Shown one piece after another: positions 36,901 to 45,573 of a stretch of DNA of 64,000 bases. Location of the stretch: assembly GCF_020905335.1 (NCBI RefSeq), contig NZ_JAJJMN010000002.1, forward strand, positions 930,001 through 994,000, given 5' to 3'. Both the position numbers and the translations under genes were made by a program. The DNA comes from Flavobacterium lipolyticum. Its GTDB lineage: Bacteria > Bacteroidota > Bacteroidia > Flavobacteriales > Flavobacteriaceae. Position 1 is the stretch's first letter. Every line of letters starts with the position of its first letter. A model generated the notes under the pieces. It was not told the DNA's origin. It did not search any database and worked only from the letters and a program-made list of their open reading frames with translations.

Positions 36901-37284
36901 GATGTACTTAATGCCTGGTCACCTACTAATACCGGTTCAAACATACCTGGAATTACTAGTCCAACTTCAGGAACAGGAGATTCATGGATGGCTTACCAAT
37001 GGTTTTCTCCAGCAGGAGCACCACTTAATGTTTACAACTATTTAGATACTTGGGTTCATGAAATGAGCTATATGCGTTTAAGCAGCGTTCGTTTAGGATA
37101 TTCATTGCCTAAAACAGCGACAAAAACGTTGTTTATGGACAGTGTTAGATTTAGTATCGAAGGAAGAAACTTATTTGTAATCAGCTCTGATTATAAAGGT
37201 TACTTTGACCCTGAAACGTTCGGAAATATCTATGCACAACCAATCCCAAGATCAATATCTTTAGGATGTAACCTAACTTTTTAA
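33940..37284 (+). CDS. SusC/RagA-type TonB-linked outer-membrane transporter
   Basis: A 1114-residue receptor: signal peptide (SGFAQ, about residue 19), carboxypeptidase-like domain (about 22-110), TonB box EIVVTGYQKIEKRK, plug (with LDQMLVGQVAGVAV and ILKDAAATAIYGARAANGVIVVTTKKG) and a large barrel ending in Phe. SusC proteins import glycans or peptides with a SusD lid. The SusD partner follows 11 bases later. The adjacent metalloprotease suggests peptide rather than glycan cargo, as with RagAB of Porphyromonas; this is an inference. Confidence 0.93.
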   Translation: MKNLFYMLSFLLTLSGFAQERTIKGKVLDAKDGLPIPGVTIAVENSSVSNNTSEKGVIQSAGLGTVSDFDGAFELKINHNIKSLRVTYMGYLPYTIDITDKNQYNISLKSDVSELKEIVVTGYQKIEKRKLTSAVAKVDMADIKQAGVASLDQMLVGQVAGVAVTQQTGAPGTIAKIRVRGTASLNGAQDPLWVLDGLPLEGNDVPQNYDKDNIDVLSNFSIAGLNPEDIKDITILKDAAATAIYGARAANGVIVVTTKKGKKGSMKVDLNVNTFMTQKPDFSKLNLLNSSQKVDFELSLASREDLTYRDGNGEISRILKQANELGAYRSGGFSSLSPTTQNSINSLRNINTNWGDLLYRSAINKQYTLGLSGGGEKSDYYFSLGAYNEQGATIGTGFDRYNLTLKNNFDVTDKLRVGVGIFGTQSKKSSYISDTDTFTNPANYSRNANPYLAPLNADGSYNYDKDMTGYGNGSVYIPFNYLEERENTNYELTTRSIKALLDVDYNITKGLKASTQIGLQFDNNASEKYAGKDTYFTRKEREKTSVFANGAYTYFLPVGGIIQNSNTDFFQYNWKTMLNYNTTLGGKHELEFMVGNELRKNKSTAINTKGFGFDPKTLTTTQIVFPTQSYASNPTYRTYLKNENENAFASFFATASYTYDRKYTFFGSVRYDGSDLFGADPKYKYLPLWAVSGSWAVSEENFLKDSEIVSNLRLRASYGLQGNIDKNTSPYVVGTNQTTIILPGQSEPIISVASPPNDKLRWEKTTNTNFGMDLGLFNNRINIITDVYGRKSTDLIGLQSLPVENGFEYTNANWAQVTNKGYEISLSTRNIDRPNFKWNTTINFAHNKSTVDRIQTRSNTYLPSRQGLPVNAVFALKTNGIDESGFPLFVNKKGETVNTQALFGLFDPYADFFPGVFSQSKLTNEETRDLFTYVGDADPKFTGGFINTFKVHNFDLTIATTFNLKQTVVEKPNFNGTQLDRGQNYTTDVLNAWSPTNTGSNIPGITSPTSGTGDSWMAYQWFSPAGAPLNVYNYLDTWVHEMSYMRLSSVRLGYSLPKTATKTLFMDSVRFSIEGRNLFVISSDYKGYFDPETFGNIYAQPIPRSISLGCNLTF

Positions 37285-37295
37285 TCTGATTTAAA

Positions 37296-38615
37296 ATGAA
37301 AAATATACTAAAATACGTATTCTTTGCCGGCGTAGCCATTACTACTGTAAGCTGTGATCATTATCTTGATGTTGAGCCGGTAGGTAAAGTAATTCCGGAA
37401 ACTTTAACTGATTATAGAGCAGTAATGACAACCGGTTATTCTACAACTCCTATTCATAAAGCATTATCTACTATTAGAACAGACGAATTGGTTTTAGATG
37501 AATCTAATGATAATGCTACTTTCTACAGAGATCATTATATCTGGAACGATGCCAATCCTGATAAAACTACCAATAGTTTTCCTTATGCTGCTCTGTACAA
37601 CAGAATTTTCTATACCAATGTGATCATCAATGAAGCAAGCGTAAAATTAGCACCTTCTGCAGAGAAAAATCAATTACTAGGAGAAGCTTATGCACTAAGA
37701 GCATTATCTTATTTTGATTTATTGAATATCTTCAGTAAACCTTTTAATGCTGCAACAGCTGCAACAGACAGAGGGGTTCCGTTGGCTTTAAAAATAGATT
37801 TAGAGCAGGCTTACGTTCCTCAAAGTGTTGCGGTTATTTACGACCAGATTTTATCTGATAATGAAGAGGCAAAAAAATTATTGAATTTAGACACTCAAAC
37901 AGCGGGTATCAACTACCGTTTTTCTAAAGCTGCTTTATATGCAATGGAATCCCGAATTTTCTTATACAGAAAAGAATGGGCAAAAGCTATTGCTGCTGCA
38001 GATAAAGCAATGACATACAAAAGTGCTTTAATCAACTTAAACACTACTGCTGCTTTACCTAATCTTTACAACGGACCAGAATCTATATTAGCACTTGAGG
38101 ATCCATTTATTAATCTTTTGAAAGGAACATCATATGCTGCACCAACTTTAACAGGTGCTTATGATAAAACAAACGACTTGCGTTTTGCGTTGTATTATCA
38201 GGCAAGCGGAAGCAGATACAGATTTAGAAAAGGTGGTGATATTGCACAAAAATGTACTTTTAGAACCGCCGAATTGTACCTGACAAAAGCAGAAGCATCG
38301 GCACAATTAAACGATCTGCCTACCGCAAGAACGACGGTAATCGCTTTCATCAAAAACAGATATAAAACTACGGCTTTTGATCAGTTAAGCCTGTCGATTG
38401 CTGCCATGACACAAACTCAGCTTCTTGATTTTATCGCTCAGGAAAGACAACGTGAGTTTGCTGTAGAAGGTCACCGCTGGTTTGATTTGCGTAGAACAAC
38501 TCAAAAACAAATCATCCATACTTTCAATGGAGAAAATTATACACTAATAGAAAATGATCCGCGATATACGCTGCCATTTCCTTTAGATGCCCGATTAAAC
38601 AATCCTGAATTGTAA
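37296..38615 (+). CDS. SusD/RagB family surface lipoprotein
   Basis: A 439-residue lipoprotein with lipobox Cys20 (TVSC). The SusD-like N-terminal region (DHYLDVEPVGKVIPETLTDY) and the helical TPR-like core (EAYALRALSYFDLLNIF, about 126-142; FAVEGHRWFDLRRTT, about 388-402) are the family signatures. It forms the ligand-binding lid on the SusC barrel encoded just upstream. It is the last gene of the unit; a terminator hairpin follows. Confidence 0.93.
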   Translation: MKNILKYVFFAGVAITTVSCDHYLDVEPVGKVIPETLTDYRAVMTTGYSTTPIHKALSTIRTDELVLDESNDNATFYRDHYIWNDANPDKTTNSFPYAALYNRIFYTNVIINEASVKLAPSAEKNQLLGEAYALRALSYFDLLNIFSKPFNAATAATDRGVPLALKIDLEQAYVPQSVAVIYDQILSDNEEAKKLLNLDTQTAGINYRFSKAALYAMESRIFLYRKEWAKAIAAADKAMTYKSALINLNTTAALPNLYNGPESILALEDPFINLLKGTSYAAPTLTGAYDKTNDLRFALYYQASGSRYRFRKGGDIAQKCTFRTAELYLTKAEASAQLNDLPTARTTVIAFIKNRYKTTAFDQLSLSIAAMTQTQLLDFIAQERQREFAVEGHRWFDLRRTTQKQIIHTFNGENYTLIENDPRYTLPFPLDARLNNPEL

Positions 38616-38677
38616 GTCTATAAAATAACTTCAAAGTAAAATTGCCCCAAAATTTTAGAGAATTATATGCTTACAAT

Positions 38678-38706
38678 AATGAGCCCGATATTACATCGGG
38701 CTCATT
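38678..38706. terminator. Terminator after the SusC/SusD unit
   Basis: AATGAGCCCGAT pairs perfectly with ATCGGGCTCATT around a five-base loop, followed by GCTTTTT. It lies between convergent genes and can serve both. Confidence 0.9.
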
Positions 38707-38780
38707 GCTTTTTAGACTTATACGGTTATCACGGTCGGAGTTATACTAACTAATAAAATTTAACTTTCAGCCATCTATGT

Positions 38781-39212
38781 TTAATGATTTTTTAATAGAA
38801 ACTCCTGTTTTATGCCTTCAAATTTCTCTTTACAAAGGGGTTTGTTCAGAAAGCCTATTACCAAGGGGTTACTTTCTGCCCGTTTGAGATCTTCGGGATG
38901 CGTTGAAGAAGTAATCATCATTATAATACAATTTAGTTTGATTGATTCAGAAAGTTTTGCATATTCCTCAAGAAACTCAAAACCATTCATTTCAGGCATG
39001 TTGATATCGAGAAAAATAAATTGCGGAAGCAAATCGGGTGTATCTTCTAACGAACGTAAATATTCAAGTGCTGTTGTGGCTAACTCTTCTAAAACAATTT
39101 CCTCAGCAAAATAATACTTTTCGGCCATTCGCTTTGCAATATAACGATCTGTAGCACTATCGTCTATGACAAGGATTTTTCTAAAGTAGGGTTGTGTTGT
39201 GTTCTGTTCCAT
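38781..39212 (-). CDS. Single-domain response regulator (receiver only)
   Basis: A 143-residue CheY-like receiver: acidic pair Asp17/Asp18 (VIDDS), phospho-acceptor Asp69 (FLDINMP), Thr101 (MMITSS) and Lys124 (FLNKPL). There is no output domain, so it acts by protein contact. It starts 12 bases after its kinase gene and forms a two-gene unit. The insert between strands 2 and 3 (RSLEDTPDLLPQ) matches the receivers that work with hybrid phytochrome-type kinases (Rcp1-like). Confidence 0.88.
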   Translation of the reverse strand: MEQNTTQPYFRKILVIDDSATDRYIAKRMAEKYYFAEEIVLEELATTALEYLRSLEDTPDLLPQFIFLDINMPEMNGFEFLEEYAKLSESIKLNCIIMMITSSTHPEDLKRAESNPLVIGFLNKPLCKEKFEGIKQEFLLKNH

Positions 39213-39224
39213 AGCTTAAGGTAT

Positions 39225-40535
39225 TTACTTGTTTGGGATTTTAATCGTAAAAGTGGTTCCATGACCAATTTCAGATTGAACTTTTATATCTCCATTGAGT
39301 TTATAGATTGCTTCTTTTACAATATAAAGTCCCAATCCTGAACCAACCGACTCTCGGGAAACGCGATAAAACATGTCAAATATTTTTGGATGTAAATCTT
39401 GCTGAATTCCGATTCCATTGTCCTCAACAACAATATTGGTTTCGATGTTGGAAATATCAATTTTAATATTGACAAATGGGTTTGAAACCTTAAAATTTTG
39501 ATAGCGGATTGAATTTGAAATCAGATTGTTCAGAATAGTCGTAAGCCGGTTTTTATCGGAGTAGACCGAAGCATTACCAATAATATCAACTTTAAAATCA
39601 ACTCTTCGGTTAGAATCTCCCATGAATTTTAAATTTTGGGTTACCTCTTTGATAAGTTCTTTAAAATTGATCCTTTGCTTCTCGATTTCCATCCGTGAGT
39701 TTCGCGAATAATCCAGGATATCACAAATGAAATTATCTAACTTTTCGGCATTCTCCTTTAACATTTCAAGATGTCCAATCATTAACGCTTCAGTTGTATC
39801 GTCTTTGGCTATTTCAATAAGTCCAAGCATAGAATTCAATGGAGCACGTAAATCATGAGAGGTACTATACACAAAACGATCCAATTCGTAATTTGCCGTT
39901 TTTAATTCCTGATTTTCAATTTCTCTTTTTTTAAAGGTCTGATTAATATGAGCTTCACTGTAATTTTTAAATTGATAAGCCCACAATCCACAAAGCCCAA
40001 AAATGGTCGTGGCTAATAGTATGTGAATCACAAAAGTGCGCAGTGTCATATAATCCAACTGAGTAAAATAAATACCACTGACACCACTATATTGCAAATA
40101 ACCAAATAGTGCATGATGAATTATTACTACTAATGTTAGCGGTATTTGCAGTTTCCAGTTTTGATAAGTGATAAGTATTGCACTTGCAACAAATGCCGTA
40201 AAATGCATCTCAAACATACCGTGCATCTGATAAATAAACTGGCACATGAAAATCCCCAATACGGTACTGAGAACATACTGATAAAAGTCAGATTCCGGCA
40301 ACGCTAATTTTGATGAATAATAAGCAATAAGCAATATTCCCCCCACTCCAATTGCAATCTCCCAGGTATCATAACAAAACGCTAATAATAAACCTATAAT
40401 AAAAAAAGCGACCAGAAAGTAATTAATTAAATTATCCGATTTTCTCTTTATTGCCAAAAGAAATTCCTGAATGTTCTTAGATTGTTCCAGATTTTCGATT
40501 TTCTCTTTCATACTTTTTTCAATTTGGTACTGCAT
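39225..40535 (-). CDS. Membrane histidine kinase
   Basis: A 436-residue kinase. Residues about 36-190 form five or six membrane helices with little extracellular sequence, so the signal is likely sensed in or at the membrane. A coiled coil (about 195-222) leads to the HisKA domain with His227 (YSTSHDLRAPLNSMLG) and an HATPase domain with N-box NNLISNSIRYQN, G1 DNGIGI and G2 GSGLGLYIV. It pairs with the receiver encoded 12 bases downstream. An alternative start at Met9 (40511) is possible. Confidence 0.87.
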   Translation of the reverse strand: MQYQIEKSMKEKIENLEQSKNIQEFLLAIKRKSDNLINYFLVAFFIIGLLLAFCYDTWEIAIGVGGILLIAYYSSKLALPESDFYQYVLSTVLGIFMCQFIYQMHGMFEMHFTAFVASAILITYQNWKLQIPLTLVVIIHHALFGYLQYSGVSGIYFTQLDYMTLRTFVIHILLATTIFGLCGLWAYQFKNYSEAHINQTFKKREIENQELKTANYELDRFVYSTSHDLRAPLNSMLGLIEIAKDDTTEALMIGHLEMLKENAEKLDNFICDILDYSRNSRMEIEKQRINFKELIKEVTQNLKFMGDSNRRVDFKVDIIGNASVYSDKNRLTTILNNLISNSIRYQNFKVSNPFVNIKIDISNIETNIVVEDNGIGIQQDLHPKIFDMFYRVSRESVGSGLGLYIVKEAIYKLNGDIKVQSEIGHGTTFTIKIPNK

Positions 40536-41142
40536 TGCGATACTCTTTTAAAGTAAAAGCAATTGGATTAAAAAAGGACAAGAAAAGCAGTTTTATGCTT
40601 AGTTTAGTATGTTCATTACTTCATTCGCTTCAGCAAATGAATACTAACTTTCAGATAAAAGATTTTGATGAACTCTACTTGCGCTCCATTATTATATCTC
40701 CAAAGCGAAAAAAAATATACCTGAATAAAGTAGTCGTCTCATAGTACATCAATCTTTAACAAAAAGCTGACGAACAATACCATTAAAGCTTTAGCTAATT
40801 TAATAAAAAAAACGATAAAGTAGGATTTTATCTCTTATAATATATCTAAAAAGCGGGTAAAAAAACCTCAATCACCATAGTGAAAAACATTTGATAATGA
40901 GGTGGTTAAATACCAAAATTCATAAAATCGTTTATATCCAATACAAATACGGCTAATGCTTATGTAGGCTGCCAGAAGATCGTATACTGCACATTTCTGA
41001 CAGCAAATCAATTGTAATGCTATAAAATAAACAGACCCGCCAAATTAGGGCAGGTCAATTTTTTACCATTTTATCTTAACATTATACTCCCTAATTCAAC
41101 CTGATAATGTTTCGGGGGTAACCCATTTCTATACAGGTCGGT
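40536..41142. other. Intergenic region with one hairpin
   Basis: About 600 AT-rich bases without a credible gene. At 41032-41054 GACCCGCC and GGCAGGTC form a hairpin (7 of 8 pairs). Read leftward it is followed by a weakly T-rich stretch and may end the dioxygenase transcript. Nothing else is recognised. Confidence 0.45.
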
Positions 41143-42342
41143 CTAATCGTGTTCAGGTTCCCGCAAATCAAAATATTCTCCTTGCGTTTTATTTAAAGAA
41201 CCCGAAATCATTTTGAAATTTTCATCTGTTGGCTCCAGATTGATATATTTATCGACAATGCTTCTCTGTTTGTATACGATAAAGGTGTTTTTTACTTTTG
41301 GATTTATCTTATTCAAATCAGCTTCTGTTACCTGGTCTGTAAAGGACGGAACAAAGGTTAAAGCTGTATTTTTAATATGAAGCAGCTTCCCTAAGTTCTC
41401 CAACTGAAGCTGCCGCTGGTTTTTAGAGTAATTTTTATGGTTTCCGTATACAAAATAGACTTTGAGATACTGCCTGCGTTTTTCGCTTTCTTTTTCTAAA
41501 AACAACAGCCACTTTTTTATAGCTGTCCAATCAGGATTGTTGCCTGCAAAGTAAATAATTCCATGATAACGTCCATACTTACAAACGGGACAGGTTTGTG
41601 TTCCTTTGTCCGGACCAAATGCGTGAAAAGGCATAAAAGAAGGCTGATCTTCTCCAATATTTAATCCCGAATGAAGTAGTGCTGGTGCTTTCTTGGGATA
41701 ATTCGGAATATTTAACCCCAAAACAATATCATGTTCTGCAATCTGTAAACTGTCTTTTAACAGGACCCTTACAATACCACTTCCGCCTCGGTTTTCAGGA
41801 AGGTGCTTCTTTCTATAAGCAAGGAGTAATTTATCATCATCAAAATTAATTTCATCTGTATAATACTCCTTTTTAACATCTGGTTCTTTGACCGACAAAT
41901 GGATGTGTGCCGGCAAAACATCGTTGGGATACGGTGCCGGACGAATGGTTCTTATCGTGTATTTTCCTTTAGCATCTGTTTTGACCCAACCGCGAATATG
42001 CCCATGCCGTTTGATTGTTTCGTCCATTCCGGGTGTGGGCGAATAATATCCGTCGTTATCCGTCTGCCAATAGTAAATAATTACATTTGGTGCTACTGTT
42101 TTACCGTCCAGTTGAAAGACAGTACCGGTAACGATTAACTTTTGTCCTTTTTCACTCCATCCCGGACTTGTGCTAACAGAAGAAATTTCTTTTGCCATTT
42201 CGATGTACATCAGTTCACAGCCATCACACCCTCCACCTACAGTATTACTATTTTTAATCTGAGGTTTTGGATTATTCTGTCCGTTACAACTGCTAAACAA
42301 CAGGGCTATAAAAAACGTTTTGCAAATGGTTACTTTTTTCAT
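41143..42342 (-). CDS. Intradiol dioxygenase-like domain fused to a thioredoxin-like domain, lipoprotein
   Basis: A 399-residue exported protein; lipobox at Cys19 (LFSSC). Residues about 60-215 match the intradiol ring-cleavage dioxygenase fold: WQTDNDGYYS (92-101), GKYTIRTIRPAPYP (126-139) and PAHIH (144-148), with Tyr138, His146 and His148 at the iron-ligand positions of protocatechuate 3,4-dioxygenase and a further Tyr at 99 or 100. A second domain (about 230-399) has CPVCKYG (251-257) followed by an alternating beta/alpha pattern like thioredoxin or peroxiredoxin folds. It is predicted to be an envelope protein that oxidises aromatic diols or a protein-bound quinol with help from a thiol domain. 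Neither activity is proven. Confidence 0.8.
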   Translation of the reverse strand: MKKVTICKTFFIALLFSSCNGQNNPKPQIKNSNTVGGGCDGCELMYIEMAKEISSVSTSPGWSEKGQKLIVTGTVFQLDGKTVAPNVIIYYWQTDNDGYYSPTPGMDETIKRHGHIRGWVKTDAKGKYTIRTIRPAPYPNDVLPAHIHLSVKEPDVKKEYYTDEINFDDDKLLLAYRKKHLPENRGGSGIVRVLLKDSLQIAEHDIVLGLNIPNYPKKAPALLHSGLNIGEDQPSFMPFHAFGPDKGTQTCPVCKYGRYHGIIYFAGNNPDWTAIKKWLLFLEKESEKRRQYLKVYFVYGNHKNYSKNQRQLQLENLGKLLHIKNTALTFVPSFTDQVTEADLNKINPKVKNTFIVYKQRSIVDKYINLEPTDENFKMISGSLNKTQGEYFDLREPEHD

Positions 42343-42412
42343 TGTAGTACTTTTTTCTGCAAATATCAGGATGGATATAGCTGACTGTCAAATGAAATAC
42401 AGTAAGACGAGT

Positions 42413-43258
42413 TTATTTTAAGGTAAGCTGATTGTGTTCTGAAAATTTTGATTTGAAATTTTTAGCATAATTGCGACTGACCCTTAAAATAGTATCCTCA
42501 CAGAGTGTAACATCATAGTCCCCATTTTGGCGGGACTGTATAGATGAAATCTTGCTTATATTCACAATATGTGATTTATGAATACGGACAAATTGTTTTT
42601 CATCCAATTGGGTTTCCAAAGCTCTCAGTGTTTGAGTATGCAGGTATTTTTTAGAAGAATGATAAATGTTGATGTATGGTGAATTTGCTTCAAAATAAAG
42701 AATTTCAGCTGCTTCCAGAAGCAGCTTTTTATTATGAGGATCAGAAATTAAAATAGAGCGTATAAAATTTTGCCCTTTCCTTTGCTCATCGATCTTTTCT
42801 ATTAATTGTAAAGACTCGCTTTTTCTATTCCATAAAATAAAGACCATCAGTGAAAATCCATAAATGATTACCGTTTTTATAAAATAAGCCGACAAACCAA
42901 AATTGAAAGTCTGCCAATAAGAAAAGGTGTGATCGTAGAATGCTTTTGAAATAATCCAGACCAATATCGGATAAGAAAACAAATGAAGAAGAATTGCTGC
43001 ACTTATTACCAGTATTCTTACCGTCAGGTTTTCCGTTTTTCTGATCCATTTTAAAACAACTATTAGTAAAGGAAGAAATAATACCCAGTAGGAACTGAAC
43101 AATAGCGATTCTGAAATGTAGAACGCACTATTTTGAAACAGGGTAAAGGAATAATCCAATACTACGTTTGTAAAAACAAACAACAGTACACAAGCCGTAA
43201 TAATAAAATTTGGCTTTTGCTTGCTTTGAAAAATTTGATCTATTACTGACTGAAACAT
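42413..43258 (-). CDS. LytTR DNA-binding protein with membrane N-terminus
   Basis: A 281-residue protein: four membrane helices (about 20-40, 50-70, 83-102 and 122-145), a short linker, and a C-terminal LytTR DNA-binding domain (about 175-275; EAAEILYFEANSPYINIYH, then FVRIHKSHIVNISKISSI). It has no receiver domain, so it probably senses a membrane signal directly. The ATG at 43258 is preferred over a TTG at 43261. It lies 70 bases upstream of the dioxygenase-thioredoxin fusion on the same strand and may control it. Confidence 0.85.
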   Translation of the reverse strand: MFQSVIDQIFQSKQKPNFIITACVLLFVFTNVVLDYSFTLFQNSAFYISESLLFSSYWVLFLPLLIVVLKWIRKTENLTVRILVISAAILLHLFSYPILVWIISKAFYDHTFSYWQTFNFGLSAYFIKTVIIYGFSLMVFILWNRKSESLQLIEKIDEQRKGQNFIRSILISDPHNKKLLLEAAEILYFEANSPYINIYHSSKKYLHTQTLRALETQLDEKQFVRIHKSHIVNISKISSIQSRQNGDYDVTLCEDTILRVSRNYAKNFKSKFSEHNQLTLK

Positions 43259-43652
43259 CAAAATATAGTGTTTAGGACCAATTTATAGCGCTAATGAAAA
43301 TACATTTTTACTAGTTTGTACGATTCAAAATAGGCTATATAAACCACAAATTTAGTAAATTAACCACACATCTGATACATTACCGACGTTCTGTTAGTCG
43401 TCTCTATACTATCAGATTTTACAATTTCACATTCTTTTTCAATCAGTTACACAACTGCTTTATAAAACAACTGATGTAAAACATTATCCATTCAATACCT
43501 GCGCCAGCTGGGAGATAAGAAATTTTAAGCCCGTGTATAATGGAATGGTCTTTTTGTATATTTTTGGTTTCGCAATAAAACAAGTTATAAAGAACAAAAA
43601 AACACCTGCAGAAAGCCAGGAAACGTTAGGAGTAAATATAGAAAGCATTACG
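43259..43652. other. Divergent intergenic region
   Basis: About 390 AT-rich bases between the LytTR gene and the rightward hydrolase. The hydrolase frame stays open back to 43533, but those codons do not look like a signal or conserved N-terminus. No hairpin, RNA or repeat is recognised. Confidence 0.35.
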
Positions 43653-44681
43653 ATGAAAAAAATTATACTTAAATTTACAAAGTGGGCACTTCTAATTTGC
43701 CTCGCAATATTCATAGTTAAAGGATGCATTCCGACAACTCCTGATGTACCTCATATTACACCTCGCGCAACTACTCAATACTGGAATTTACCTACAGGTT
43801 CAAAAATTGCTTATACGCACATTGCAGGCAAAGGAGAAAAAAAACCATATCCAATTATTTACCTGCACGGTGGTCCCGGAGGATATGTCTATACCAAAAA
43901 TATTGAAACATTAGGAAAGCTTTCTGCATCGGGCTATGATGTATATTTATACGACCAGGTAGGTTGCGGGCTTTCAGAAAGACTGGAAAACGTTAGCGAA
44001 TATACAGCTGTACGCCATGTAAACGACCTTGAAGCAATTGTCAAATTATTAGGTGTTGAAAAAGTAATTCTGGTTGGACAATCCTGGGGTGGAGCATTAG
44101 CAGTATTATATTCCGCTGAGCATTTGGACAAAGTAGACAGAATTGTTTTTACTTGTCCCGGTGCGATTAAACCTGCAAATGAAGCGTTAGAAAAAATTAA
44201 AGCACCCGACAGCCTGAATTTAAAAGAACCATACAATCCAAATTCAAAAATACTTCCAATTGTGCTTCAACCAAGGTATGTATCTATAGGAATTTGGGCA
44301 AGATTTTTTGGAAAAAAACTGGCTAATGATAAAGAGGCTGATGGTTATCTTACCGGTATGGCTAATGTTTTTACGAAAGGTCTTGTTTGCGACTCAACAA
44401 ACGTATTGAAAGAAGAAGGAGGTGCCGGTAGTTATTGTAATTTAAATACAAGTGTAAGTTATGGTGGTTTAAAGGATCCCAGAATAAAACTGAAAAACAA
44501 CAAAATTCCTGTTTTGGTCATGAAAGGACAATGCGATAATATTGATTGGGGCTATACGAAAGAGTATCTTGACTTGTTTAGTAATAGCACGTTCAAATTA
44601 ATTCCAAGTGCAGGGCATCAGATTTTTGCAGAACAACCCGAATTATATACCAAAACAATTAAAGATTTTTTAACCCAATAG
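43653..44681 (+). CDS. Alpha/beta hydrolase, proline iminopeptidase-like
   Basis: A 342-residue envelope-targeted hydrolase with an N-terminal hydrophobic helix (about 8-22) followed by GC at 24-25, possibly a lipobox. HGGPGG (72-77), YDQVGCGLS (100-108) and the nucleophile elbow GQSWGG with Ser144 are those of the prolyl-aminopeptidase/S33 branch. The catalytic His is in SAGHQ near residue 325. The start at 43653 is chosen because it begins the signal helix; a longer frame to 43533 is unlikely. Cytosolic proline iminopeptidases lack such a signal, so the substrate may be another small peptide or ester. Confidence 0.8.
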   Translation: MKKIILKFTKWALLICLAIFIVKGCIPTTPDVPHITPRATTQYWNLPTGSKIAYTHIAGKGEKKPYPIIYLHGGPGGYVYTKNIETLGKLSASGYDVYLYDQVGCGLSERLENVSEYTAVRHVNDLEAIVKLLGVEKVILVGQSWGGALAVLYSAEHLDKVDRIVFTCPGAIKPANEALEKIKAPDSLNLKEPYNPNSKILPIVLQPRYVSIGIWARFFGKKLANDKEADGYLTGMANVFTKGLVCDSTNVLKEEGGAGSYCNLNTSVSYGGLKDPRIKLKNNKIPVLVMKGQCDNIDWGYTKEYLDLFSNSTFKLIPSAGHQIFAEQPELYTKTIKDFLTQ

Positions 44682-44780
44682 GATTATCAACAAAAGAAAA
44701 AGGTGTAACCACTTTACATTGCAAGACACTAAGGTTTCACAACGCTCCGTTTTTTTTTAACTTTACAAAAAATAAACGAA

Positions 44781-45539
44781 ATGAAAATAGTCATCATTGA
44801 AGATGAACATCTCGCCTCCACCTATCTCAAAACCATTCTGGAAGAGCAGACTATCCTTCCGATCAGTGAAATTACAGTACTGAAATCGGTAAAGGGTGCT
44901 GTTGCCTTTTTTAAAGCGAATGTCGTTGATCTGGCATTTATGGATATTCATTTGGGAGATGGTAAAAGCCTCGATATTTTCGAGCAGGCTCTCGTGTCAT
45001 GCCCCGTTATTTTTATCACTGCTTATGACTCTTATGCGGTAAAAGTTTTCAAACATTTTACTATTGATTATCTTCTTAAACCTTACGAAGAGGAAGAATT
45101 ACTCGAAGCTTTACACAAATACAAAAACATAAAAGAAACCTTTAACAGCAATTCAGTTGTTGAATCTTTGGTTGAAATTGAGAATCAAAGCAACATTCAG
45201 CATCATTTTTTGGTGAGCCACAGAGACAAACTAATTTCTGTTAATGACACTTCAATTCCCTTTTTCTTTGCTACCGGAAAACACCTGTTTATCCACACCA
45301 ACTCCGGCAGTAGTTATCTGTACAATAATAATTTGAAAGACCTCATCAATAAACTCGATCCGGCTCTTTTCTTTAAAATCAACAGAAAATATATTATCAA
45401 CCGTCATTCTGTTCAGGAAATTGTAAAACATTCGAGCCAGAAAATCGAAATATTACTGAATGTTACCGTTCCGGATACAGAATCTATTATTTTAAGTAAA
45501 AAGGAAATCAATAATTTTAAAAACTGGCTCGATTCCTAA
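44781..45539 (+). CDS. LytTR-family response regulator
   Basis: A 252-residue regulator with a receiver domain (Glu7/Asp8, phospho-acceptor Asp55 in FMDIHLG, Lys near 105 in LLKPYE) and a C-terminal LytTR DNA-binding domain (about 150-250, FFKINRKYIINRHSVQEI). There is no adjacent kinase. The nearest LytS-type kinases are at 29646 and 48136, and the latter already has its own LytTR partner, so this regulator is an orphan that may belong to the kinase at 29646. Confidence 0.9.
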   Translation: MKIVIIEDEHLASTYLKTILEEQTILPISEITVLKSVKGAVAFFKANVVDLAFMDIHLGDGKSLDIFEQALVSCPVIFITAYDSYAVKVFKHFTIDYLLKPYEEEELLEALHKYKNIKETFNSNSVVESLVEIENQSNIQHHFLVSHRDKLISVNDTSIPFFFATGKHLFIHTNSGSSYLYNNNLKDLINKLDPALFFKINRKYIINRHSVQEIVKHSSQKIEILLNVTVPDTESIILSKKEINNFKNWLDS

Positions 45540-45573
45540 AATTCAATTCGAGTAAAGAATATAGATTTCCAGA

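Noticed and set aside
40535..40744. Rightward 69-codon open frame after the histidine kinase start
   Set aside because: It begins at a non-ATG codon, overlaps the kinase start region and shows no coding signature.
43484..43729. Leftward 81-codon frame across the hydrolase start
   Set aside because: It runs antisense to the signal-peptide region of the hydrolase gene and has no family match.
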